DNA of 64,000 nt from Pseudoalteromonas caenipelagi (GCF_013140855.1 NZ_JABBPG010000013.1:20391-84390), one strand, 5' to 3'; positions 51,172 to 60,530 are shown, counted from the first letter of the stretch. Notes: a model not told the origin generated them from the sequence alone. Translations and numbers: made by a program.

Positions 51172-53742
51172 TTAACTAGCACAAAGGTAGTTTGTATTCT
51201 TTGTGCTAATGAGTAACTCTAACTTTTCGGTATGTACGCATAAGCTTTTGAACCAAGGTAAAGTATAAAAGTTGGCGCTCCATCCGTCATTTATGCTGTT
51301 CTCTATTGTTAACAATGCAGATTGATGTTCTCCCAGTAAAGTTAGAACCATTGCTTTGACAAATTTTAAATCGTAAACATTAGGGTTTTCATTTTCTATA
51401 TAGTTAACTAATTTGAGTGCAGCAATGCCTTCCCCCAAATGCAATAGCGCTTGTACCCTAGGTATCAAATCATCAAAATCAGTTGAATCTTCAGTCATAT
51501 TTAGAATGGTTTGATACAGTACTTTAGATTGTTTTTCTTCTTTCAACAACAATAGGCTGTCAGCGTAATTGAGTATGTAGTTAAGGTGCTGAGGGTTCAG
51601 CTCATAAGCTTTTTTTGCATGAATAGATGATAGTTGGAATTCTCCTACGAGTGACAGAGCAATAGCCAGATTTGATAGCGCCTTTGTATCTTGCGGTGAT
51701 TTTTTGAGTAGTCTTTTGTAGGCTGCAATAGCCTGATAAGGAGACCCACTAAGTAATGATATGTCAGCATAAGCCTGAAGGGCCCAGTAATCATTTGGTG
51801 CAGAACTGATAACCAAATCAAGATAAGATAAAGCGTCAGTATACTGACCTTTTAACAAATATATAATAGCGACGCTTCTCGTTACTTGTAACGTTGGCCT
51901 CAATTTATATGCAGCCAAAATATTATCAAGTGCCTGCTGATAGTGTGCTCTTTCTCTGAAATAATTAGCTTTAATACTGAGTAGTTCATATCTATCTATA
52001 TTAGTTTTTTCTAAAGAAGTTATTAGACTTTCAGCCTTCTCCCAATCCCTGAGCTCTTGATACACCAGAATGTGGTCTAGCAAAAAGTTAGGGCTAAATT
52101 TGTAACTCTCAGGAGCATTTTCTAATGTATCGACAAAGCTCCATAAAATATTTGGGTCTGAGTGCATTCTATGTGTTTCGATGACTACTCTACGATATAA
52201 GCTGTAGAGCGGAGTAAAATTAGGCGCTTGCCTTTGTTGTGTGCGAACCTGATGAAGTATTTGCTTTAGATCTTGATTCCCAGAGTTGTACGAGTTTACA
52301 AGCGTTACATACTTCTCAAAAAAAGCATCACTTATTTCATCTGATAAGGCCTCTTGAGAAAACAACCCACTCACATGACTCAAACTATTCCGATATGCTT
52401 CACTAAAGCTCTCAGCATCCACACTATAACGCGTTGACTTAATCATAGTGGCTTTACTGCCATCAATGGCATTTAATATCACTTCACAAATCGACCCGCG
52501 ACAAGAAAGCTCAGGTTCAAGCAAAATATTGGCGCCCAGTGCTTTACCTAAACTTGCCAGCGACGTTTCTTCACCCATCAATTTAATCGCGGTTTCTACT
52601 TCGGAATTAGACACTTGTAAGGTGCTACTATCTTGCAAAATAAAGTTACTAATCGCATCGTCTAGGCCCAGTTTAACAATGCGTTGTTGGGTATCCGTCA
52701 GTGACGATTGTTCATCATATTTGATAGGCAGGGCGGCAATATAGGTTTTAGGTTTAGTGATTTGCCAATACCAAATACCACTGCCAATCAGGCCGACAAA
52801 TAAAAAAGCAAATGCAAAAAGAGCCAGCAGTTTGTTGCGTTTGCTATTGGGATTGCTGAGATTAAGCTCGCTTAGCTCTATGGTGGGGTCGCTGTTATCG
52901 TAATTAATGCTCATTAAAACCTGTTTAAGGTGCATCACCACCTCATCGGCGCTGTGCGGGCGTAAGTCTTTATCAAACTGTAATAAGCGCTCAATCAGTG
53001 TAATTAGATCATCTGAGTATTCGATTAAGCCACGCGCGGCATGTTTAAGCGGGCTAAATTTAATTTGTTCGGCAATGGCTTGCTCTGTGTTTGCTTGTGC
53101 TTGTGCGCGATATGGGTGGTTACCGGTGAGTATTTGATAGGCTAATAAACCAAAAGAGAATAAATCACTTCGCTGATCCAGTGGTTCTTCGCGTAATTGT
53201 TCGGGTGACATCGAGACCAGGCTACCAAAGCTAGATAGCTGGCTAACATCTTGCTCGCCTTTTAATTGCGATATGCCAAAATCGGCTATTTTTGCCTGGC
53301 CTTGCTCATTCACTAATATGTTGGCAGCTTTTAAATCTAAGTGCAGAATATGTTGTTTATGTGCGGCACTTAAACCTTGTGCTATGTCGATTAAGATAGA
53401 CAGTTTTTTTTCTAAATCGAGATGTTGTTCTTTTAAGTGGTTATATAGTGTGGTGCCTTGCACATATTCCATCTCAAGCACCAAGCTAGTATCAACCTCT
53501 TGCACATTATAAATTTGCACAATGTTAGGGTGGTTGAGTTTGGCGAGCAGGCGAGCTTCTTCGAGCAATGTTTGACCATGCGTATGCGCGTTATTTAAAA
53601 CTTTGAGCGCAACCTTGCGACCTAATTTAGCATCCGTTGCTAAAAAAACGGTACTCATGCCCCCTTGTCCAATGGGCATCACGTTTTCATAATGGCGGCT
53701 TAAGTCGATCACTGCGCGATAAGTTCCAATGTTTAATACCAA
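51172..53742 (-). CDS. Receptor-like Ser/Thr protein kinase with C-terminal TPR domain
   Basis: An 856-residue membrane kinase. The kinase domain (about 18-290) has glycine loop IGQGGMSTV at 24-32, ATP lysine in ALKVL (47), Glu62, catalytic loop HLDLKAAN at 134-141 with the acid Asp136 but Leu in place of Arg (non-RD type), DFG at 154-156 and MSPEQL as the activation-loop end. One transmembrane helix (about 306-327: LFAFAFLFVGLIGSGIWYW) leads to a region and then TPR repeats (about 560-800: ALSYLDLVISSAPNDYWALQ, AYKRLLKKSPQDTKALSNLA). The start is TTG here, or GTG ten codons later; neither has a strong RBS. Partners unknown. Confidence 0.85.
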   Translation of the reverse strand: MVLNIGTYRAVIDLSRHYENVMPIGQGGMSTVFLATDAKLGRKVALKVLNNAHTHGQTLLEEARLLAKLNHPNIVQIYNVQEVDTSLVLEMEYVQGTTLYNHLKEQHLDLEKKLSILIDIAQGLSAAHKQHILHLDLKAANILVNEQGQAKIADFGISQLKGEQDVSQLSSFGSLVSMSPEQLREEPLDQRSDLFSFGLLAYQILTGNHPYRAQAQANTEQAIAEQIKFSPLKHAARGLIEYSDDLITLIERLLQFDKDLRPHSADEVVMHLKQVLMSINYDNSDPTIELSELNLSNPNSKRNKLLALFAFAFLFVGLIGSGIWYWQITKPKTYIAALPIKYDEQSSLTDTQQRIVKLGLDDAISNFILQDSSTLQVSNSEVETAIKLMGEETSLASLGKALGANILLEPELSCRGSICEVILNAIDGSKATMIKSTRYSVDAESFSEAYRNSLSHVSGLFSQEALSDEISDAFFEKYVTLVNSYNSGNQDLKQILHQVRTQQRQAPNFTPLYSLYRRVVIETHRMHSDPNILWSFVDTLENAPESYKFSPNFLLDHILVYQELRDWEKAESLITSLEKTNIDRYELLSIKANYFRERAHYQQALDNILAAYKLRPTLQVTRSVAIIYLLKGQYTDALSYLDLVISSAPNDYWALQAYADISLLSGSPYQAIAAYKRLLKKSPQDTKALSNLAIALSLVGEFQLSSIHAKKAYELNPQHLNYILNYADSLLLLKEEKQSKVLYQTILNMTEDSTDFDDLIPRVQALLHLGEGIAALKLVNYIENENPNVYDLKFVKAMVLTLLGEHQSALLTIENSINDGWSANFYTLPWFKSLCVHTEKLELLISTKNTNYLCAS

Positions 53743-53881
53743 TTAATGAGTTTATAGCGACTAGCGGTTGATGAGAACCTCTAATTACCTAAAAAGTCAT
53801 ATTTAATTTTATTCAATTGCCGAGTTTGGTGCCTCGTGGTTAACTGATTGTACCTACTTGTTGATTATCCAAGGATAGAGC

Positions 53882-54748
53882 ATGATTAAAATGTTTATCA
53901 ACGGGGCAGCTATCTCTTTACTAGCAATGGCGATCAGTAGTTGCGCTAATAATGTAGAGGCCGAACCAAAAACACATTTAAAGCAAGATACGCCTTCAGT
54001 TAGCCGTGTTTGGCAATACCCTCATGGTGCGCGTAATGCCGTTAGTATCACCTTTGACGACGCCAGAGCCAGTCAACTCGATATTGGCGTGCCAGTTTTA
54101 GACAAACACAATGTTAAAGCGACCTTTTATGTAATGCCTGGGCCTGTCGCCCAACGTTTAGCGCAGTGGCAAGCGGTTGCCCTCAATGGTCATGAAATTG
54201 GCAATCATACTGCCAGTCACTTATGTACGGGTAACTTTCAATGGCTAAGGCAACAGAATCAGGGGTTAGAGCAAGTCGATTTACAGTGGCTGCGTGACGA
54301 CATCACCAAAACCAACAACTATATAGAAAATAACTTGGGCGTCACGCCGCGCTCGTTTGCATATCCTTGCGGAAATACTTTTGTTGGCCGGGGTATTGAA
54401 GTTAAAAGTTATGTGCCGCTGATTGCCGATATGTTCTCCACCGGCCGCACTTGGCTTGATGAAACCGCAAACGATGCTAACTACACTGACTTTTCTCAGC
54501 TTACTGGTATTCGCATTGATGGGATGACATTTGCACAAATCAAAGTAACTCTTGATGCGCTGCGCTTTAGTAACAGCTGGATTATCCTCGCGGGTCACGA
54601 AGTGGGAGAAAAAGGCATTTATACCATCGATGCAGAGGCCCTAAACGCATTGATCAAGTACTTAAAAGACCCAGCCAATGGGTATTGGTTGGATACGGTA
54701 GACAATATTGCAACTTTTTTAAAAAATAATCGTACTGAGCCTAATTAG
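53882..54748 (+). CDS. Polysaccharide deacetylase lipoprotein (NodB homology)
   Basis: A 288-residue carbohydrate esterase family 4 protein. The signal ends in a probable lipobox (MAISSCAN, cysteine near residue 21). The NodB domain has motif 1 SITFDDARAS near residue 57 (catalytic base and metal Asp), motif 2 NGHEIGNHTASH near 102 (metal histidines), motif 3 RSFAYPCGNTF near 159. It deacetylates chitooligosaccharides, peptidoglycan or similar polymers. The mature protein is anchored on the periplasmic or outer surface. It is divergent from the kinase gene and directly followed by the spc operon, with no S10 operon between. Confidence 0.88.
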   Translation: MIKMFINGAAISLLAMAISSCANNVEAEPKTHLKQDTPSVSRVWQYPHGARNAVSITFDDARASQLDIGVPVLDKHNVKATFYVMPGPVAQRLAQWQAVALNGHEIGNHTASHLCTGNFQWLRQQNQGLEQVDLQWLRDDITKTNNYIENNLGVTPRSFAYPCGNTFVGRGIEVKSYVPLIADMFSTGRTWLDETANDANYTDFSQLTGIRIDGMTFAQIKVTLDALRFSNSWIILAGHEVGEKGIYTIDAEALNALIKYLKDPANGYWLDTVDNIATFLKNNRTEPN

Positions 54749-54947
54749 ATTGGTCGCTTTTTAATCTATTGATGCAAAAAGGGAGTTTTGCATTGAAATA
54801 GTTAACTTACGACCCCACCTAGTAAAACTGTACCCGCGTTAACAGCTGTGTTTGCTAAATTAATTAAAAATTGAACTATGAATACACAACCTTTGCTGGT
54901 ACAATTGCCCGCCCTTGAAAGACAAATCACTCGTTTTTTGAGCGGAA

Positions 54948-54953
54948 TATAAT
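54948..54953 (+). promoter_or_regulatory. -10 box upstream of rplN
   Basis: TATAAT lies 62 bases ahead of the rplN start, with no good -35 hexamer 17 bases before it. Together with the gap to the deacetylase gene, this supports an independent spc-operon promoter. Confidence 0.45.
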
Positions 54954-55014
54954 CTAAATGCTTTGATTTTAAACAAAATTAAAGCGAGTTGTAACTACAC
55001 CGGAGCTCATTAAT

Positions 55015-55383
55015 ATGATCCAAATGCAAACTCAGCTGGACGTTGCTGATAACAGCGGCGCTCGCAAAGTGCAGTGTATTAAAGTCCTTGGTGGTTCGCA
55101 CCGTCGCTATGCGGCTGTTGGTGACATCATTAAAGTTTCTGTTAAAGAAGCGATTCCTCGCGGTAAAGTGAAGAAAGGTGATGTTAAAAACGCGGTAGTT
55201 GTGCGTACTAAAAAAGGCGTTCGTCGTCCGGACGGTTCATTGATCCGTTTCGATAGCAATGCGGCTGTTATCTTAAATGATAACCTACAGCCTATTGGTA
55301 CTCGTATCTTCGGCCCTGTGACTCGTGAACTACGTACTGAAAAGTTCATGAAAATCGTTTCACTAGCCCCAGAAGTACTATAA
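55015..55383 (+). CDS. rplN: Ribosomal protein uL14
   Basis: The 122-residue large-subunit protein begins MIQMQTQLDVADNSGARK and contains VVRTKKGVRRPDGSLIRFD; it is the usual first gene of the spc operon and contacts 16S and 23S rRNA at a bridge. It is here preceded not by rpsQ but by a polysaccharide deacetylase gene. Confidence 0.98.
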   Translation: MIQMQTQLDVADNSGARKVQCIKVLGGSHRRYAAVGDIIKVSVKEAIPRGKVKKGDVKNAVVVRTKKGVRRPDGSLIRFDSNAAVILNDNLQPIGTRIFGPVTRELRTEKFMKIVSLAPEVL

Positions 55384-55393
55384 GGAGTCTATC

Positions 55394-55708
55394 ATGGCAG
55401 CAAAAATCCGTCGTGATGACGAAGTAATCGTACTAGCCGGTAAAGACAAAGGTAAGCGCGGTAAAGTGCTTTCAGTTGTAACTGAAACTGGTCGAGTATT
55501 TGTCGAAGGCATTAACTTAATCAAGAAACACCAAAAGCCTGTACCACAATTACAGCAAGCTGGCGGTATTGTTGAGAAAGAAGCGTCAATCGACGTATCA
55601 AACGTTGCGATCTTCAACCAGGAAACTGGTAAAGCAGATCGTGTAGGTTTCAAGATTGAAGACGGTAAGAAATTACGTATCTTCAAATCTACTGGTAAAA
55701 CTATCTAA
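55394..55708 (+). CDS. rplX: Ribosomal protein uL24
   Basis: A 104-residue assembly-initiator protein of the large subunit, with a KOW-type segment VIVLAGKDKGKRGKV near residue 11 and the C-terminal RVGFKIEDGKKLRIFKSTG. Ten bases after rplN; RBS AAGGAG. Confidence 0.98.
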   Translation: MAAKIRRDDEVIVLAGKDKGKRGKVLSVVTETGRVFVEGINLIKKHQKPVPQLQQAGGIVEKEASIDVSNVAIFNQETGKADRVGFKIEDGKKLRIFKSTGKTI

Positions 55709-55724
55709 TAGTTGGAGTAGAATG

Positions 55725-56264
55725 ATGGCGAAACTGCATGAAGTATATAAAGACAAAGTAGTCGCTGAACTTCAAGAGAAGTTTGGTTTCAGCTCTGTCA
55801 TGCAAGTCCCTCAGATCGAAAAGATCACATTAAACATGGGTGTGGGCGAAGCCCTAGCTGACAAGAAAATTCTAGAAAACGCTGTTGCAGATCTAGAAGC
55901 AATCTCTGGTCAGAAAGCTCTAATCACGAAAGCACGCAAATCAGTTGCTGGCTTCAAAATTCGTGAAGGCTACCCAATTGGCTGTAAAGTAACCCTACGC
56001 GGCGAGCGTATGTGGGATTTCCTTGAGCGTTTAGTCTCAATTGCGATGCCACGTATTCGTGACTTCCGCGGTGTTAGCGCTAAGTCTTTTGACGGTCGCG
56101 GTAACTACTCTATGGGCGTACGTGAGCAAATCATCTTCCCAGAAATCGATTATGATAAAGTAGACCGTGTTCGCGGTATGGATATCACAATCACTACTTC
56201 TGCGAAAACTGATGAGGAAGGCCGTGCGTTGTTAGAAGCATTTAACTTCCCATTCAAGAAATAA
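55725..56264 (+). CDS. rplE: Ribosomal protein uL5
   Basis: A 179-residue 5S rRNA-binding protein: MAKLHEVYKDKVVAELQ, LNMGVGEALADKK, SVAGFKIREGYPIGCKVTLRG. I start it at the second of two consecutive ATG codons at 55725 to match the family N-terminus. Upstream in-frame sequence inside rplX is not part of it. In E. coli, S8 represses the operon by binding near this gene's start; I cannot confirm the fold here. Confidence 0.97.
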   Translation: MAKLHEVYKDKVVAELQEKFGFSSVMQVPQIEKITLNMGVGEALADKKILENAVADLEAISGQKALITKARKSVAGFKIREGYPIGCKVTLRGERMWDFLERLVSIAMPRIRDFRGVSAKSFDGRGNYSMGVREQIIFPEIDYDKVDRVRGMDITITTSAKTDEEGRALLEAFNFPFKK

Positions 56265-56274
56265 GGGTAGGGTT

Positions 56275-56580
56275 ATGGCAAAGAATTCTATGAAAGCGCG
56301 CGAAGCAAAGCGCACTAAATTAGTTGCTCAGTACGCTGAAAAGCGCGCGGCACTAAAAGCTATCATCAGCGATGTTAACGCATCTGAAGATGATCGTTGG
56401 GATGCGGTATTAAAGCTTCAAAGCTTACCGCGTGATTCAAGCCCTGCACGTCAACGTAATCGTTGTAACATCACGGGCCGCCCACATGGTTTCCTTCGCA
56501 AATTCGGCATGAGCCGTATCAAAGTTCGCGAAGCAGCTATGCGCGGTGAAATTCCTGGCCTTAAAAAGGCTTCTTGGTAA
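56275..56580 (+). CDS. rpsN: Ribosomal protein uS14
   Basis: A 101-residue long-form S14 without the four zinc cysteines, typical of gammaproteobacteria: MAKNSMKAREAKRTKL, LPRDSSPARQRNRCNITGRPHGFLRKFGMSR. It binds the 30S head. Confidence 0.97.
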   Translation: MAKNSMKAREAKRTKLVAQYAEKRAALKAIISDVNASEDDRWDAVLKLQSLPRDSSPARQRNRCNITGRPHGFLRKFGMSRIKVREAAMRGEIPGLKKASW

Positions 56581-56600
56581 TAGAATCACGGGAGTAAGAC

Positions 56601-56993
56601 ATGAGCTTGCAAGATCCTATTGCGGATTTGTTCACACGTATCCGTAACGGTCAGACTGCGAAGAAGGTTGCTGTATCAATGCCAACTTCAAAGCTGAAAG
56701 TAGCAGTAGCTAAGGTACTTAAAGACGAAGGTTATATCACAGACTTCGCAGTATCTGGCGACGCAAAACCAGAATTGACTATCGAATTAAAGTACTTCGA
56801 AGGCAAAGCTGTTATTGAAAACATCCAGCGTGTTAGCCGCCCTGGTCTACGTATCTATAAGAAACGTGACGCATTACCTAAGGTAATGGGTGGTCTAGGT
56901 ATCGCTATCGTATCAACTTCTCAAGGCTTGATGACAGACCGCGCAGCACGTAGTGCAGGCGTTGGTGGTGAAATCATTGGCTTTGTAGCTTAA
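56601..56993 (+). CDS. rpsH: Ribosomal protein uS8
   Basis: The 130-residue 30S assembly protein binds 16S helix 21 and, in E. coli, represses the spc operon. MSLQDPIADLFTRIRNGQ at the start and GIAIVSTSQGLMTDRAAR near the end match the family. Confidence 0.98.
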   Translation: MSLQDPIADLFTRIRNGQTAKKVAVSMPTSKLKVAVAKVLKDEGYITDFAVSGDAKPELTIELKYFEGKAVIENIQRVSRPGLRIYKKRDALPKVMGGLGIAIVSTSQGLMTDRAARSAGVGGEIIGFVA

Positions 56994-57006
56994 TCGGAGG
57001 GGAACA

Positions 57007-57537
57007 ATGTCTCGTATAGCGAAGGCTCCAATTACAGTTCCTGCCGGTGTAGAAGTTACAGTTAAAGGCCAGGACATCACAGTTAAAGGCAAAAATGGTG
57101 AGTTGTCTCGTACTATCAACGACGCTGTTGAAGTAACTCTAGCTGACAACGTGATCACAACGACACCTCGTGACGTTGCGAACGCGTGGGCACAAGCAGG
57201 TACTGCTCGTGCACTTATCAACAACATGATTGTTGGTACACACGAAGGCTACGAGAAAAAACTTCAATTAGTTGGTGTTGGTTACCGTGCGGCTGTTAAG
57301 GGTAAAGTTTTAGACTTAACTCTTGGCTTCTCTCACCCAGTGAACTTTGATATCCCTGAGGGCATCACTATCGAAGCTCCAAGCCAAACTGAACTTGTAG
57401 TTAAGGGCGCTGACAAACAATTAGTTGGTCAAACTGCTGCTAACATCCGTTCATACCGTGAGCCAGAGCCTTATAAAGGTAAAGGTGTACGTTATGCAGA
57501 TGAGCACGTGCGTCGTAAAGAAGCTAAGAAGAAGTAA
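57007..57537 (+). CDS. rplF: Ribosomal protein uL6
   Basis: A 176-residue protein with the two-domain L6 fold: MSRIAKAPITVPAGVEV, then YEKKLQLVGVGYRAAV and the signature EPYKGKGVRY near the end. Near the factor-binding site. Confidence 0.98.
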   Translation: MSRIAKAPITVPAGVEVTVKGQDITVKGKNGELSRTINDAVEVTLADNVITTTPRDVANAWAQAGTARALINNMIVGTHEGYEKKLQLVGVGYRAAVKGKVLDLTLGFSHPVNFDIPEGITIEAPSQTELVVKGADKQLVGQTAANIRSYREPEPYKGKGVRYADEHVRRKEAKKK

Positions 57538-57546
57538 GGTAAGACG

Positions 57547-57897
57547 ATGGATAAGAAAACAGCTCGTCTACGTCGTGCTAAACGCACCCGTAGAAATTTT
57601 ATTGAACAAGGCACAACGCGTCTTGTTATCCACCGCACGCCACGTCACATTTACGCTCAGTTAGTTAATGCTGAAGGTAAAGTACTGGCTGCTGCTTCTA
57701 CAGTTGAAAAAGCAATTGCTGAATCAGTATCAGGCACTAGCAACATCGCTGCAGCGCAAGCTGTAGGTAAAGCGATTGCTGAACGTGCAGCTGACAAAGG
57801 TGTTGAAAAACTAGCCTTTGATCGCAGTGGCTTTAAATATCACGGCCGTGTGAAGGCGCTTGCTGATGCAGCGCGTGAAGCCGGTCTGCAATTCTAG
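57547..57897 (+). CDS. rplR: Ribosomal protein uL18
   Basis: A 116-residue 5S rRNA-binding protein: basic N-terminus KKTARLRRAKRTRRNF, RLVIHRTPRHIYAQLV, and GFKYHGRVKALADAAREAGL at the end. Confidence 0.98.
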   Translation: MDKKTARLRRAKRTRRNFIEQGTTRLVIHRTPRHIYAQLVNAEGKVLAAASTVEKAIAESVSGTSNIAAAQAVGKAIAERAADKGVEKLAFDRSGFKYHGRVKALADAAREAGLQF

Positions 57898-57906
57898 GAG
57901 TAGACA

Positions 57907-58413
57907 ATGGCTAACGTAGAAGCAAAGCAACAACAGCCTGATTTGGCTGAAAAGCTAATCGCGGTGAACCGTGTGTCTAAAGTGGTTAAAGGTGGTCGTA
58001 TCTTTAGCTTCACTGCACTAACAGTAGTTGGTGATGGCGCAGGTAAAGTAGGTTTTGGTTATGGTAAAGCTCGTGAAGTTCCAGCTGCTATTCAAAAAGC
58101 AATGGAAAAAGCACGTCGTAACATGATCAACGTTGAACTAAACGGTAACACGTTACAGCACCCTATCAAGGGTCGCCACGCGGGTTCTAAAGTATACATG
58201 CAGCCAGCATCTGAAGGTACTGGTATCATCGCCGGTGGTGCAATGCGTGCAGTACTAGAAGTAACTGGTGTACAAAACGTACTATCAAAAGCATACGGTT
58301 CAACAAACCCAATCAACATCGTTCGTGCAACAATTTCCGCTCTAGAGAACATGAATTCTCCAGAAGGTATTGCTGCAAAACGTGGTTTAACTGTTGAACA
58401 GATTCAGGGGTAA
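57907..58413 (+). CDS. rpsE: Ribosomal protein uS5
   Basis: A 168-residue 30S protein that helps accuracy and mRNA entry. VVKGGRIFSFTALTVVGDG and GKVGFGYGKAREVPAAI are seen, the region where spectinomycin-resistance changes occur in the family. Confidence 0.98.
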   Translation: MANVEAKQQQPDLAEKLIAVNRVSKVVKGGRIFSFTALTVVGDGAGKVGFGYGKAREVPAAIQKAMEKARRNMINVELNGNTLQHPIKGRHAGSKVYMQPASEGTGIIAGGAMRAVLEVTGVQNVLSKAYGSTNPINIVRATISALENMNSPEGIAAKRGLTVEQIQG

Positions 58414-58419
58414 TTAACC

Positions 58420-58602
58420 ATGGCTAATAAAACTGTAAAAGTTACTCAAGTAAAGAGCTCTATCGGTCGTTTGCCGAAGCATAAAGCGACTTTACGTGGC
58501 CTTGGTTTACGTCGTATCAACCACACTGTTGAGTTAGAAGACACAGCATGTGTACGTGGTATGATCAACCAAGTTTCTTACATGGTTAAGGTTGAGGGGT
58601 AA
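58420..58602 (+). CDS. rpmD: Ribosomal protein uL30
   Basis: A 60-residue large-subunit protein: KTVKVTQVKSSIGRLPKHKATLRGLGLRRINHTV. Six bases after rpsE and five ahead of rplO. Confidence 0.98.
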   Translation: MANKTVKVTQVKSSIGRLPKHKATLRGLGLRRINHTVELEDTACVRGMINQVSYMVKVEG

Positions 58603-58607
58603 TTCGA

Positions 58608-59042
58608 ATGCATTTGAATACACTTTCACCTGCTGCTGGTGCAAAAACTGAAAAGAAACGTCTAGGTCGTGGTATTGGTTCTGGTCTTGGTAAGACTGGT
58701 GGCCGTGGTCATAAAGGCCAAAAATCACGTTCTGGCGGTACAGTACGCGTTGGTTTCGAAGGCGGTCAAATGCCTATGCAACGTCGTCTACCTAAGTTTG
58801 GTTTCACTTCACGTAAATCTCTAGTATCTACTGAAGTTAACCTTTACGAAATCGCTAAAGTTGAAGGCGATGTGGTAGACCTAAACGCGTTACAAGCAGC
58901 TGGTCTAGTTAAAAAGAACGTTCTGTTCGTTAAAGTTGTTAAATCTGGCGAAGTTTCACGCGCAGTTACCGTTAAAGGCATTAAAGTGTCTAAAGGTGCT
59001 CGCGAAGCTATCGAAGCTGCCGGAGGCAAGGTAGAAGACTAA
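58608..59042 (+). CDS. rplO: Ribosomal protein uL15
   Basis: A 144-residue protein that reaches into the 50S core. Gly-rich basic N-terminus (RLGRGIGSGLGKTGGRGHKG), then GQMPMQRRLPKFGF, and a globular C-terminal domain. Confidence 0.98.
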   Translation: MHLNTLSPAAGAKTEKKRLGRGIGSGLGKTGGRGHKGQKSRSGGTVRVGFEGGQMPMQRRLPKFGFTSRKSLVSTEVNLYEIAKVEGDVVDLNALQAAGLVKKNVLFVKVVKSGEVSRAVTVKGIKVSKGAREAIEAAGGKVED

Positions 59043-59053
59043 GGAAGTACACT

Positions 59054-60382
59054 ATGGCTAAACCAGGTCAAGATATGCAAAGTGCACAAAGTGGGCTTGC
59101 GGAACTGAAGCGTCGATTACTATTCGTTTTAGGCGCTATCATTATTTACCGTCTAGGTTCATTCGTGCCGATCCCTGGGATTGATGCCGCTGTACTTGCC
59201 GAATTCTTCGAGCAACAAAAGGGCACCATTGTTGAAATGTTTAACATGTTCAGCGGTGGTGCGCTTGAGCGTGCTTCGGTACTGGCGCTCGGTATTATGC
59301 CGTATATCTCAGCTTCGATTATTATGCAGCTATTAACGCATATACACCCTGCGATGATAGAGCTTAAGAAAGAAGGTGAGCAAGGGCGTAAGAAAATCAG
59401 TCAGTACACGCGTTATGGTACGCTCGTGCTAGCTACTTTCCAGTCAATTGGTATTGCTACTGGCTTACCAAACATGATGAACGGATTAGTTGTTAATCCA
59501 GGTTTCGGTTTCTATTTCACCGCTGTGGTGAGTTTAGTAACGGGTACTATGTTCTTAATGTGGCTGGGTGAACAAATTACAGAACGAGGTATTGGTAACG
59601 GTATCTCAGTACTGATTTTTGTTGGTATTGTAGCTAACCTGCCGTCTGCAATTGGTTCGACAGCTGAAATGGCGCGCCAAGGTGATCTGAATGTTCTTGT
59701 ACTGTTATTGATTGCGGTAATCGTATTCGCAGTTACTTATCTTGTTGTATTTTTTGAGCGTGGACAGCGTCGTATCGTTGTAAACTACGCCAAACGTCAG
59801 CAAGGTCGTCAAGTATTTGCTGCTCAAAGCACGCATTTACCACTAAAAGTAAACATGGCGGGTGTTATTCCACCAATCTTTGCTAGCAGTATAATTTTGT
59901 TCCCTGGTACAATTGCAAGCTGGTTCGGCCAAGGTGAAGGTCCGGTCGCTGATGTGCTACAAGCTATCTCTGCAGTGTTGACCCCTGGTCAGCCTTTGTA
60001 TGCGATGGTCCTAGCTGCGGCTATTATCTTCTTCTGCTTCTTCTACACTGCGTTGGTATTTAACCCGCGTGAGACAGCAGATAACCTGAAAAAATCTGGC
60101 GCTTTTATTCCAGGCATTCGTCCAGGTGAGCAGACATCTAAATACATTGATAAAGTGATGACACGCCTGACATTGGCAGGTGCTTTGTATATAACCTTTA
60201 TCTGTCTGGTGCCCGAGTTTATGACTATGGCGTGGCAAACGCCATTCTACTTCGGCGGTACATCAATTTTGATTATCGTTGTAGTAATCATGGACTTTAT
60301 GGCACAAGTACAGACTCATATGATGTCACATCAGTATGATTCTGTGCTGAAAAAAGCAAACCTTAAAGGCTATGGCCGATAA
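59054..60382 (+). CDS. secY: Preprotein translocase subunit SecY
   Basis: The 442-residue channel subunit of the Sec translocon, with ten transmembrane segments. Visible: RLLFVLGAIIIYRLGSFVPIPGID in the first helix/plug region, FNMFSGGALERASVLALGIMPYISASIIMQLL, GIGNGISVLIFVGI, and the cytosolic loop RRIVVNYAKRQQGRQVF. Its place between rplO and rpmJ is the standard spc layout. RBS AAGGAAG. Confidence 0.98.
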   Translation: MAKPGQDMQSAQSGLAELKRRLLFVLGAIIIYRLGSFVPIPGIDAAVLAEFFEQQKGTIVEMFNMFSGGALERASVLALGIMPYISASIIMQLLTHIHPAMIELKKEGEQGRKKISQYTRYGTLVLATFQSIGIATGLPNMMNGLVVNPGFGFYFTAVVSLVTGTMFLMWLGEQITERGIGNGISVLIFVGIVANLPSAIGSTAEMARQGDLNVLVLLLIAVIVFAVTYLVVFFERGQRRIVVNYAKRQQGRQVFAAQSTHLPLKVNMAGVIPPIFASSIILFPGTIASWFGQGEGPVADVLQAISAVLTPGQPLYAMVLAAAIIFFCFFYTALVFNPRETADNLKKSGAFIPGIRPGEQTSKYIDKVMTRLTLAGALYITFICLVPEFMTMAWQTPFYFGGTSILIIVVVIMDFMAQVQTHMMSHQYDSVLKKANLKGYGR

Positions 60383-60405
60383 GGTTATTTTCACGGAGTT
60401 GAGCA

Positions 60406-60519
60406 ATGAAAGTACGTGCTTCCGTTAAGAAAATTTGCCGTAACTGTAAAGTTATCAAGCGTGCTGGTGTAGTACGTGTGATTTGCAGTGAGCCTAAGCA
60501 CAAGCAAAGGCAAGGCTAA
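60406..60519 (+). CDS. rpmJ: Ribosomal protein bL36, zinc-binding form
   Basis: A 37-residue protein too short for many gene finders: MKVRASVKKICRNCKVIKRA, ending CSEPKHKQRQG. Cys11, Cys14, Cys27 and His32 form the CCCH zinc ribbon. The ATG at 60406 has GGAG ten bases upstream. Last gene of the spc operon; an intrinsic terminator follows directly. Confidence 0.97.
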   Translation: MKVRASVKKICRNCKVIKRAGVVRVICSEPKHKQRQG

Positions 60520-60530
60520 TAAAAGTCATG

